A program made the translations under genes and the position numbers. This document shows, one piece after another, positions 57,065 to 63,883 of a stretch of DNA of 63,883 nucleotides; position 1 is the stretch's first letter; every line of letters starts with the position of its first letter. The notes below the pieces were generated by a model. That model saw only the letters and a program-made list of their open reading frames with translations. It was not told the DNA's origin and did not search any database. The stretch is from Calothrix sp. C42_A2020_038 (GTDB taxonomy: Bacteria > Cyanobacteriota > Cyanobacteriia > Cyanobacteriales > Nostocaceae): NCBI GenBank assembly GCA_015272395.1, contig JACYLQ010000003.1, positions 1 through 63,883 of the forward strand. Direction: 5' to 3'.

Positions 57065-58450
57065 ATGGTCTCTCAATTACCTGGTGTGAAGTTTGATTTG
57101 AATTTAATCAAAAAGTACGATACACCTACGCCTCGATACACTAGTTATCCTGCCGCTACAGAATTAAGAGAAAGCTTTACTGAGCAAGATTTTAAGGACG
57201 CGATTGCGCTTTCTAATGCTCGTAAAACTCCGCTTTCTTTGTATTTCCATATACCTTTTTGTCTAAGCGCTTGTTATTACTGTGGTTGCAATATTGTTGT
57301 TTCTGGGAATAAGAACATTGCAATACCATATGTAGAGTATTTAACGCGCGATATCGAACAAACTGCGAAGTTAATAGACACACGAGACCGTCCCGTTGTG
57401 CAAATACACTGGGGTGGTGGTACTCCTAATTACTTGAGTACAGGACAAATTGAGTATATATGGAAGCGTATTGCAAGTAACTTCAAGATTGATACTAATG
57501 CAGAAGTTTCGATTGAAATAAACCCTCGCGAAATCAGTCGAGATTATATATTCTTTTTGCGCGAACTAGGGTTTAATCGCATTAGCTTTGGTCTTCAAGA
57601 TTTTGACCCGCAAGTTCAAGTTGCAGTTAACCGCATTCAACCAGAAGATATGCTATTTAGTGTTATGGGTTGGATTCGCGAAGCTGAATTTGAAAGTGTC
57701 AATGTTGACTTAATCTACGGTTTACCCCATCAAAATTTAAAGACTTTTAAGCAAACGATTCAAAAAACGATTGAATTAGACCCTGATAGAATCGCTGTAT
57801 TCAACTTTGCTTATGTGCCCTGGGTAAAACCTGTACAAAAGAATATAAACCAAAATGCACTACCGGCGCCATCTGAAAAGTTAGAAATCCTCAAAATGAC
57901 AATTGAGGAGCTAACGAGCAGCAAGTATCTGTTCATTGGCATGGATCACTTTGCTAAACCAAACGATGAACTTGCGATAGCACAACGTGAAAATGCCCTC
58001 AAACGTAACTTTCAGGGTTACACGACTCATCAAGAAGCCGAATTATTTGGATTTGGCGCCACATCAGTTAGTATGCTGCAAGAAGCTTATGCTCAAAACC
58101 ATAAGCAACTCAAAGACTACTACCAAGCCATAGAAGCAGGCCATTTACCAACCTATAAAGGTTATAAACTAACTTGGGATGACATGCTTCGCCGTGATGT
58201 TGTCATGACCATCATGTCAGGTATGCAAGTTAATAAACAAGAAATTGAGCATAAATATAACATCGTTTTTGATGAGTATTTCGCTCAAGAAGTCCAGCAA
58301 TTACATCTACTAGAAGATGATGGACTGGTTAATTTATCTAAGCAAGATATAGAGGTGACAGAAACAGGTAGATTACTTGTTCGTAATATTGCCGTGATTT
58401 TTGACGCGCATAAAGCCACGCGGGAAAGAAAATTATCACGCGCGATTTAA
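57065..58450 (+). CDS. hemN: Oxygen-independent coproporphyrinogen III oxidase
   Basis: The 461-residue radical SAM enzyme has the cluster motif CX3CX2C with an extra Cys at 66, 70, 73 (YFHIPFCLSACYYCGCN). The HemN-specific segments IHWGGGTPNYL and RISFGLQDFDPQVQVAVNRIQ, and the HemN carboxy-terminal domain, are also present. It decarboxylates coproporphyrinogen III without oxygen, in place of HemF. Its place after heme oxygenase and beside acsF fits a low-oxygen tetrapyrrole unit. Confidence 0.95.
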   Translation: MVSQLPGVKFDLNLIKKYDTPTPRYTSYPAATELRESFTEQDFKDAIALSNARKTPLSLYFHIPFCLSACYYCGCNIVVSGNKNIAIPYVEYLTRDIEQTAKLIDTRDRPVVQIHWGGGTPNYLSTGQIEYIWKRIASNFKIDTNAEVSIEINPREISRDYIFFLRELGFNRISFGLQDFDPQVQVAVNRIQPEDMLFSVMGWIREAEFESVNVDLIYGLPHQNLKTFKQTIQKTIELDPDRIAVFNFAYVPWVKPVQKNINQNALPAPSEKLEILKMTIEELTSSKYLFIGMDHFAKPNDELAIAQRENALKRNFQGYTTHQEAELFGFGATSVSMLQEAYAQNHKQLKDYYQAIEAGHLPTYKGYKLTWDDMLRRDVVMTIMSGMQVNKQEIEHKYNIVFDEYFAQEVQQLHLLEDDGLVNLSKQDIEVTETGRLLVRNIAVIFDAHKATRERKLSRAI

Positions 58451-58787
58451 TCAGCAGATTGTGGCACAGGTCAGGGGGCCTGTGCAGTGTAATGATATCT
58501 AACTTATTTTTTACCACAGAGACACAGAGGAGCCAAGTAGTAACATTCTTATCAAGTTGAAATCGAATTGTTTCCGACATCTCGATTTCCTATCTTTTGT
58601 TCAAGTTTAGAATATGTTTGTGTTTGCATTTGCTTTGCAAAGTTTTCGTCTTCCCTTATAGAAGCCCTAAAGGAAAGTTACCGACTCTGATTAAAATTTA
58701 GCACGCTAATTCCGGAAGAAGCACCAGATCATAAAATGGTGTTAAATTTATATTTTGATGCTTTTATTTGGACTCTTGGGGCTTGTT
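58451..58787. other. Intergenic region after hemN
   Basis: About 340 bases. Besides the hairpin at 58464-58485 it holds the common phrase ACCACAGAGACACAGAGG near 58513 and AT-rich sequence. No gene is seen. Confidence 0.4.
58464..58485 (+). terminator. Hairpin after hemN
   Basis: The stem GCACAGG / CCTGTGC with an eight-base loop begins 14 bases after the hemN stop. No T-run follows directly. It may be a weak terminator or a 3' stabilising structure. Confidence 0.5.
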
Positions 58788-59492
58788 ATGACACTACCTG
58801 AAAGCTGGCGCCAAAACTTTCAGAGTACCAAGCAGTTAGTTAACGACACAATTAACTCGCTGACTGATGCTGCACAGCAATCTCAAAATCAAGCGGTTAA
58901 TACAGTCACAAGCGGTATTGATAATCTCAAAAATTCGCTTCACAAAACTTTGCAGTCTGCTGAAAACATCCAGCAGTCAACATCAGCGGCAATTCAAAAT
59001 TCGATGAATTCTTCAGTTAATGATTGGTTCGCGCAACATCCTGCTGTTTACAAGTTGGTGCAGTTACTGGGGTGGGCAGCGAATCACCCAATTTGGAGTG
59101 TTGTTATCGCTTTATTATTTATCGCTTTTGCTTGGAGTATTATCCGCGCGGTTGTTCGCTTGATTGAAACAGCGAGTTTATCTATATTGAAAACACCCTT
59201 ACGATTAATTTTGTTGCTAGTTAGTTATATCGGGCAAAAACTAGGTAAATATACAGCTTTCGGGTGGAAGAAGTTAACGAGTAGTAATACTGTAGTAGTG
59301 GCACCGCAAATCGATAACAATACTGATACAGAAAACAAAAAACCGGAAAGATTGGCGGAAATTTCTGTACGGTTAGCCGAAATACAAAGCGAGCAAAACG
59401 CACTGTTGGCAGAGGCTGCGGAATTATTAAAATTAAATAAGAATCATATTGAAATATATCAGCGTATCAACGGAAATCGCAATATTGTGTGA
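58788..59492 (+). CDS. Membrane protein with coiled-coil ends, function unknown
   Basis: The protein has about 234 residues. The first 90 are hydrophilic and helical with many Gln, Asn and Ser. Two membrane segments follow (around IWSVVIALLFIAFAWSIIRAVV and LRLILLLVSYIG). The carboxy end has heptad-like repeats (RLAEISVRLAEIQSEQNALLAEAAELL). ATG 58788 has GGGG at suitable distance; an ATG at 58758 would add a hydrophobic start. I do not recognise the family. It may be a membrane-shaping or scaffold protein. Confidence 0.65.
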   Translation: MTLPESWRQNFQSTKQLVNDTINSLTDAAQQSQNQAVNTVTSGIDNLKNSLHKTLQSAENIQQSTSAAIQNSMNSSVNDWFAQHPAVYKLVQLLGWAANHPIWSVVIALLFIAFAWSIIRAVVRLIETASLSILKTPLRLILLLVSYIGQKLGKYTAFGWKKLTSSNTVVVAPQIDNNTDTENKKPERLAEISVRLAEIQSEQNALLAEAAELLKLNKNHIEIYQRINGNRNIV

Positions 59493-59841
59493 TTCACTGG
59501 GTGCATATGACCAGGTTTTTTGGATGTTTGGTGGCGAGAAACCGCGTTTATGTTAATTGATGTTGATGGTCTTAATGTTTAGTAATAAAGAAACTCAGTT
59601 TCTTTGAGTGATGGGTAAGTAATATTTTACTCCTTACATCTCTTCTTTTACGTTCTTTGTGTTCAAGCGCGGTTCGTCTAAGCAAGTTGTCACAGATACT
59701 CTCAGATTTTGCATAAACATTAAGTAATGTCGCTTCAATAACGCCAAAACCTTACTTTAAGGTAGATATTAAATGCGGCTATCTCAGTATAACCTAGGCC
59801 CAGAGTAAAAATATTAGTTAACTTAATCCAAAATAATACTT
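59493..59841. other. Intergenic region before the second subtilisin
   Basis: About 350 bases with no gene on either strand. The composition is mixed, with no strong hairpin. It contains the promoter of the subtilisin-prodomain pair by position. Confidence 0.35.
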
Positions 59842-61203
59842 ATGAGTATAGAGCATAAAATATCACCTGCGTTTGAGCCATTTCTATCAGGACTTGATGA
59901 AAATGATAAGCGTGATGCAATTGTAATCTACGAAACACCCCAAACTGAAGGATTACCACAACGCGGGCGCCTACGCGAGATTAATCGACGTCTGGAACAG
60001 TTTCAACATCGAGCAAATATTCAAAAAGCATTACAAGAAGAAATATTCGACAATTATCAAGAAGCTAGTCGCGATTTAGGATATGGCGATGAACCTTTGG
60101 AAATTTCCCCAATTGGTTCAGGTACATTACCTGTAGCGACAGTTGAGGTCACCCACAAAACCTTAGAAGCACTTGCCGAACAACCTCATGTAGTAGCTGT
60201 ACTACCAAATCAAAGTTTTCACTTAATTCAACCGCGTCGAGTCGAGTACGCTGATTTGATTTCTCAAGAATCTCAAGAAGGTATGACATGGGGACTCAAT
60301 AGCCTAGACATCCCAAAGTTGTGGGAGATTAGTAAAGGTGAAAATGTAAATGTTGCTGTCTTAGATACTGGAGTTTATGCAGCACATCCAGCACTTAATA
60401 ACCGCGTCAAAGATTTTGTTGTTATTGACCCTCTTGGAAGACGCATTAACGCTTCACCTCCATTCGATAGTGGACAGCATGGTACTCACGTGTGCGGAAC
60501 TATTGCCGGAGGTAAAACTGATAAAGGTGTTTCGATTGGTGTGGCGCCTGATGCTAGTCTATTAGTCGCTGGTGTACTCATTGGCGACACAACTCTAAGA
60601 ACTTTGCTCGAAGGAATTTCTTGGGCTATTGAAAAAGGTGCTGATATAATTAACATGTCACTTGGCATGAGTTATTACGAGCCACTGTTTACTGAAGTTC
60701 TCGATATACTAATTCACCAATACGGCATTTTGCCTGTTGTCGCTGTTGGTAATGAGAATCACGGTAACACCAGTTCACCTGGTAACTCGTACAATGCCTT
60801 TTCTGTTGGCGCCGTTGAAAAATTAGCTAATAATAAACACGACGTAGCGTTTTTCAGTAGTGGAGCAAGTCTAGTGTTTCCCGATCAAGAAGATGCTGGT
60901 AGATTGGTTACAAAACCGGATATCGTTGCGCCAGGGACTCAGATATACTCATGTATACCACCGACTAGAACTCCCGAAGGAACTTACGCTTACAATTACA
61001 TGGATGGAACCTCAATGGCGACTCCTCACGTAGCTGGGGTTGCGGCTTTACTGATGGCAGCCAATCCAAAAGCATCTGTAATCGATATTATAAGGGTACT
61101 AAAGGAAACAGCTAAACATCCAGGAGGTGGTACCCGTCGTCCAGATAATCGCTGGGGATGGGGATTAATACAACCTCTGGAGGCTAATACAGCTCTCAAG
61201 TAA
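59842..61203 (+). CDS. Subtilisin-like S8 protease with amino-terminal prodomain
   Basis: The 453-residue protein has Asp175 (VAVLDTGVY), His213 (GQHGTHVCG), Asn304 (VGNENHG) and Ser391 (GTSMATPHVAG), so the catalytic set is complete. Residues 85-130 resemble an I9-type prodomain (LPVATVEVTHKTLEALAEQ, HVVAVLPNQ). There is no signal peptide, so it is probably intracellular. Thirty bases downstream lies a small gene that resembles this prodomain, which makes a regulated protease plausible. It is unrelated in architecture to the PrcA-like protease at 5001-7103. Confidence 0.9.
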   Translation: MSIEHKISPAFEPFLSGLDENDKRDAIVIYETPQTEGLPQRGRLREINRRLEQFQHRANIQKALQEEIFDNYQEASRDLGYGDEPLEISPIGSGTLPVATVEVTHKTLEALAEQPHVVAVLPNQSFHLIQPRRVEYADLISQESQEGMTWGLNSLDIPKLWEISKGENVNVAVLDTGVYAAHPALNNRVKDFVVIDPLGRRINASPPFDSGQHGTHVCGTIAGGKTDKGVSIGVAPDASLLVAGVLIGDTTLRTLLEGISWAIEKGADIINMSLGMSYYEPLFTEVLDILIHQYGILPVVAVGNENHGNTSSPGNSYNAFSVGAVEKLANNKHDVAFFSSGASLVFPDQEDAGRLVTKPDIVAPGTQIYSCIPPTRTPEGTYAYNYMDGTSMATPHVAGVAALLMAANPKASVIDIIRVLKETAKHPGGGTRRPDNRWGWGLIQPLEANTALK

Positions 61204-61233
61204 GAGCTTCCTGGGGATTGCATCGTCTATTAT

Positions 61234-61623
61234 ATGTACCAACGTAACCCTTTTAATCACAAAATTAGTGTCGATTTTGCAAATCGCTTAAGTCATTTGC
61301 AACCGCAGCAGAAAGTTCGGGTCATTGTTTTTCTCCATCTCGATAATGGGAAAAACTGTGCTACCCGTCAATCTCCTGCGGAGCGCAAAGCTGCGATTGA
61401 GGCAATACGTAACTCGGCTAAACAAGCGTTTGATTATATTCTTAATATTATTAAAGATTTTGGTGGAAAGCCTTTAACCGAAAATCCAGGAGCATTAGGT
61501 CAAATACCAGTAGAAATTTGTGCTGCTGGGGTCAATGCACTTGCTGAGTCGGACATGGTAAAAGCAGTCCTAGAAGACCAAACCATACAACCAAGCGATG
61601 GAACCGAAAGCAATAATCCGTAG
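61234..61623 (+). CDS. Small protein resembling an S8 prodomain / I9 inhibitor
   Basis: The 129-residue protein has no signal peptide. It starts with a strand (VRVIVFLHLDNG, 28-39), then a helix (AERKAAIEAIRNSAKQAFD). Residues 91-120 (IPVEICAAGVNALAESDMVK, then AVLEDQTIQP) align with residues 96-131 of the preceding protease (shared pattern PV, ALAE, V-AVL--Q, QP). This is the fold order of stand-alone subtilisin propeptide inhibitors. The link is my own alignment, not a database result. The gene begins 30 bases after the protease stop. Confidence 0.6.
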   Translation: MYQRNPFNHKISVDFANRLSHLQPQQKVRVIVFLHLDNGKNCATRQSPAERKAAIEAIRNSAKQAFDYILNIIKDFGGKPLTENPGALGQIPVEICAAGVNALAESDMVKAVLEDQTIQPSDGTESNNP

Positions 61624-61754
61624 TGTGGGAAACGATTCACGCCTGTAGGTATCCTCTACCCAGTGAAATGGCGTTGTCGCGAAAGCGTAACCCCACATAA
61701 ATTCTTATATTCTCTATCATTTTAATATATTTATTTTTATTTGAGTTGATTACC

Positions 61755-62579
61755 ATGACTTCAGTGTTCAATTATATTCCTCAGTCAGACCCACCTCTGC
61801 CTCCTCACCTAACCCTGCCAACGATGTATGATTTACCTAGTGAGAACCCAGAGGAACACGGCTTGCCAGACGATTTTCATTTTTTACAACCTTTACTGTT
61901 ATATTTAACTTTTCAGCCAACTAATTGGAATCCTGACCTAGTTTACAGTGCTGCTGACCTCAATCTCTACTATGATATTACCCATCCACAGTGGTACAAA
62001 CGCCCAGATTGGTTTGGTGTGGTCGGAGTTGGAAAACTATACCAAGGACGCGATTTAAGATTAAGTTATGTAACTTGGCAAGAGAAAGTAAATCCTTTTG
62101 TGGTAGTGGAATTACTATCTCCAGGTACAGAAGAAGAAGATTTAGGAGAAACTGAACAAGAAGAAAATAAACCCCCAACAAAATGGAAAGTATACGAAGA
62201 AATTTTACGAGTTCCCTACTACGTAGTATTTAGTCGCTATACTAATGAGGTCAAGCCATATCATCTTGTTGGTGGTCATTACGAAGCAGTTGATATTAGT
62301 AGTAATGAACGCATCTTAATACCAGAATTAGGTTTAAGTTTGGGATTATGGCAAGGAGTATTTCGAGGTATTGAGAAGTTATGGTTAAGATGGTTTACTC
62401 TCGAAGGGAAATTGATTCAAACTTCTGAAGAGGAAGCTATCGAAGCCAAACAAGAAGCTATCGAAGCCAAACAAGAAGCTGTCGAAGCCAGACAAGAAGC
62501 TGTCGAAGCCAAAATAAGAGCAGAAAAATTTGCGGAAAAATTACGCCAGTTAGGTGTGAACCCCGAACAATTAGAGTGA
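61755..62579 (+). CDS. Uma2-family (DUF820) protein with repeat-built coiled coil
   Basis: The 274-residue protein has the Uma2 restriction-endonuclease-like fold: DLVYSAADLNLYYD, RPDWFGVVGVG, VNPFVVVELLSPGTE, KVYEEILRVPYYVVF. The likely acidic metal ligands lie in these motifs. Uma2 proteins are greatly expanded in cyanobacteria; their targets are unknown. The tail holds a heptad repeat (EAIEAKQ, EAIEAKQ, EAVEARQ, EAVEAKI) from four 21-base DNA units. ATG 61755 is used, not the TTG at 61746. Confidence 0.87.
   Translation: MTSVFNYIPQSDPPLPPHLTLPTMYDLPSENPEEHGLPDDFHFLQPLLLYLTFQPTNWNPDLVYSAADLNLYYDITHPQWYKRPDWFGVVGVGKLYQGRDLRLSYVTWQEKVNPFVVVELLSPGTEEEDLGETEQEENKPPTKWKVYEEILRVPYYVVFSRYTNEVKPYHLVGGHYEAVDISSNERILIPELGLSLGLWQGVFRGIEKLWLRWFTLEGKLIQTSEEEAIEAKQEAIEAKQEAVEARQEAVEAKIRAEKFAEKLRQLGVNPEQLE
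62433..62516 (+). repeat. Four tandem 21-base units inside the Uma2 gene
   Basis: Each unit encodes one coiled-coil heptad (EA-I/V-EA-K/R-Q). Units 1 and 2 are identical and units 3 and 4 have a few changes. Because the unit is a multiple of three, copy changes alter coil length without shifting frame. Confidence 0.9.
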
Positions 62580-62596
62580 ACTCCTTGCCCTTTCCC

Positions 62597-63730
62597 CTAA
62601 AAATTTATAAAACGATTTGGCGATAATTGCTTAATAACTTCATCTTCTTCTCCTGACACCCAGTTAGCAAACCGCACGGCAAGTGGAGGTATATATACAA
62701 GTGGGTTACTGAAGCCTGAGAATATATATATATTGTCTTGTTCAGGAACGGCGCCAACTAAAGGCAAACTATCTTTACTAAAAGCGACTAAACAATGGCG
62801 CCAAGTTGCAGGTACAGAAGACAAACACGGTAATATACGACCGATACTGTCACGCAACCACTTTTCGCTCTCAACTGCATCAACTTTTGCTTCTGGGTCT
62901 GTCAGCGTTCGACTAATTTGACCAATACGCAAACTGCCATCTAAAAACTGCACCACGCCTGTGTCTAATATTGCAGGTTCCGGTTCATTCCCAGGGTGGT
63001 GCCAAACTTCATCATCTCTACCAGCTCTAGCTTCAAACCCAAAGCGTTGTAACATAGCTGGCATTACTAATGTGCTGAGTTTGACATCAACTGACGCCGT
63101 TTCCAAAATTTCTGCATGGGTGAAATATTGCTGCACGAAAATACCAGACTTATGAAGCAACTGTCTAGAAATACCTCCAGCGCAAATAGCAAGGTTTTTA
63201 TACCCTATCCCCAAGGATTGAATATCAAGGACTTTAGTAATTTGAATTTTTCCACCATTATTTAGAAAAGCTTGGATGTAAGCTTGTGCTGTGTTCTCTG
63301 GTTGAATATGACCGTGTTTGACTGTGAAGGCGCCGGAAATAGCCTTTTTGTTTAATAATGGTTCTAATTCACATGCAGCTTCAACTGAAAGTAATTGTGG
63401 TGTTGGTTGAAAGCGAGAATAAGATTCAGCAACTGTGTTGGGGTCAGAATCAGCATCAATAGTTAAGAGTAAATCGATTTCGCGATACTCGATATCACTA
63501 CCCAACTCATGTAGCAACTGAGAATAGCGTTGTTTTCCTTCATCACAAAGCTGACGTGTTAATGAATTAGTACCAGACCAAAAAGCTAAACCACCATAAC
63601 TGTAACGGGTAGCATTATCGGGTACTGCGTTTTGCTCTAATAAAAGCACCGAAAAGTTTTTTTTAACAAGTTCACATGCAAGTGCTGCACCCGTAAACCC
63701 GGCGCCAATTACTACCCAATCGTAATTCAT
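62597..63730 (-). CDS. FAD-dependent oxidoreductase (DAO/glycine oxidase type)
   Basis: The 377-residue protein begins with the dinucleotide-binding motif VVIGAGFTGAALACEL and the acidic residue in LLLEQNA. The D-amino-acid-oxidase-like segments ENTAQAYIQAFLNNGGKI, NLAICAGG and LVAFSKDSLPLVGAVPEQDNIYIFSGFSNPLVYIPPLA follow. Such enzymes oxidise amines or amino acids using FAD and release H2O2. The true substrate is unknown. ATG 63730 is chosen over an upstream alternative at 63859 because it places the FAD motif at the usual position. Confidence 0.86.
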   Translation of the reverse strand: MNYDWVVIGAGFTGAALACELVKKNFSVLLLEQNAVPDNATRYSYGGLAFWSGTNSLTRQLCDEGKQRYSQLLHELGSDIEYREIDLLLTIDADSDPNTVAESYSRFQPTPQLLSVEAACELEPLLNKKAISGAFTVKHGHIQPENTAQAYIQAFLNNGGKIQITKVLDIQSLGIGYKNLAICAGGISRQLLHKSGIFVQQYFTHAEILETASVDVKLSTLVMPAMLQRFGFEARAGRDDEVWHHPGNEPEPAILDTGVVQFLDGSLRIGQISRTLTDPEAKVDAVESEKWLRDSIGRILPCLSSVPATWRHCLVAFSKDSLPLVGAVPEQDNIYIFSGFSNPLVYIPPLAVRFANWVSGEEDEVIKQLSPNRFINF

Positions 63731-63883
63731 GCTCGTAGAGGCAGGTAAAGCAAAAATGTAATAAGTAATTATAATAACATTCCGGAGACTTAATACAGCA
63801 CTTATTTCTTGTGAGATGGGTGTCCTCGCCATTGGTGTCAAGTTAAGGCTGGCGCCCATATGTCAAGTGACCTTTGGGCATTA

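Noticed and set aside
1-63883. tRNA, rRNA, CRISPR array, prophage or defence island
   Set aside because: Spacers were read for T-loop sequences, regular direct repeats with spacers, and phage or restriction gene patterns. None was convincing.

Overview
The window is a stretch of cyanobacterial chromosome. Diagnostic genes are psbD (cut by the left edge), ycf4, an acsF cyclase, heme oxygenase, ferredoxin-type glutamate synthase, RNase E with an arginine-rich tail, and many small families typical of cyanobacteria (DUF1830, DUF1997, DUF4079, DICT, WG and pentapeptide repeats). Low GC, long AT-rich spacers, heptamer repeats and many dispersed palindromes suggest a filamentous, probably Nostocales-type genome. 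That placement is inference. I saw no rRNA, tRNA, CRISPR array, prophage or intact insertion sequence.

Layout. 1-4958: psbD divergent from ycf4, then a lipoprotein cyclophilin, a KAS-type synthase, tadA and a PlsC-like acyltransferase. 5001-13319: a PrcA-like subtilisin, a secreted small protein, the BolA/CGFS-glutaredoxin pair, a response regulator, an orphan ABC ATPase and small membrane proteins. 13828-18216: a radical SAM protein, a relic of an IS200/IS605-type element, then a DICT/HD protein overlapping a pentapeptide-repeat protein. 18486-25411: WG-repeat protein, CPBP protease, clpS, small conserved proteins, a STAS protein and a large fused radical SAM protein. 26200-30767: rne-rnhB, DUF1997, pheA. 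30886-37481: LON-N protein, then the minus-strand str block rpsL-rpsG-fusA-tuf-rpsJ and an A-type Fe-S carrier. 37614-45793: cupin, a phosphodiester-glycosidase-like protein and glsF. 45898-53591: two tandem polysaccharide deacetylases, a four-gene polyprenyl-phosphate-sugar type cluster (methyltransferase, GT2, SMR-like flippase, multi-TM mannosyltransferase) and a fructosamine kinase. 53707-58450: LOG protein and acsF / heme oxygenase / hemN. 58788-63730: membrane protein, a subtilisin followed by a small protein resembling its prodomain, a Uma2 protein with a repeat-built coiled coil, and a DAO-type oxidoreductase.

How genes work together. acsF, heme oxygenase and hemN match in content the tetrapyrrole set that other cyanobacteria induce under low oxygen. 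rne and rnhB are three bases apart. The subtilisin plus prodomain-like gene may be a protease/inhibitor pair. The membrane glycosylation genes and deacetylases together point to envelope polysaccharide work.

The least ordinary signals are not genes. The palindrome GGCGCC is repeated at least 72 times by hand count, while the usual cyanobacterial HIP1 octamer was not seen. A MITE-like repeat is present twice. Heptamer arrays lie in opposite orientation around one copy and abut a start codon. Two solo hairpins look like right ends (omega-RNA 3' ends) of IS200/IS605 TnpB elements with no intact tnpB nearby.
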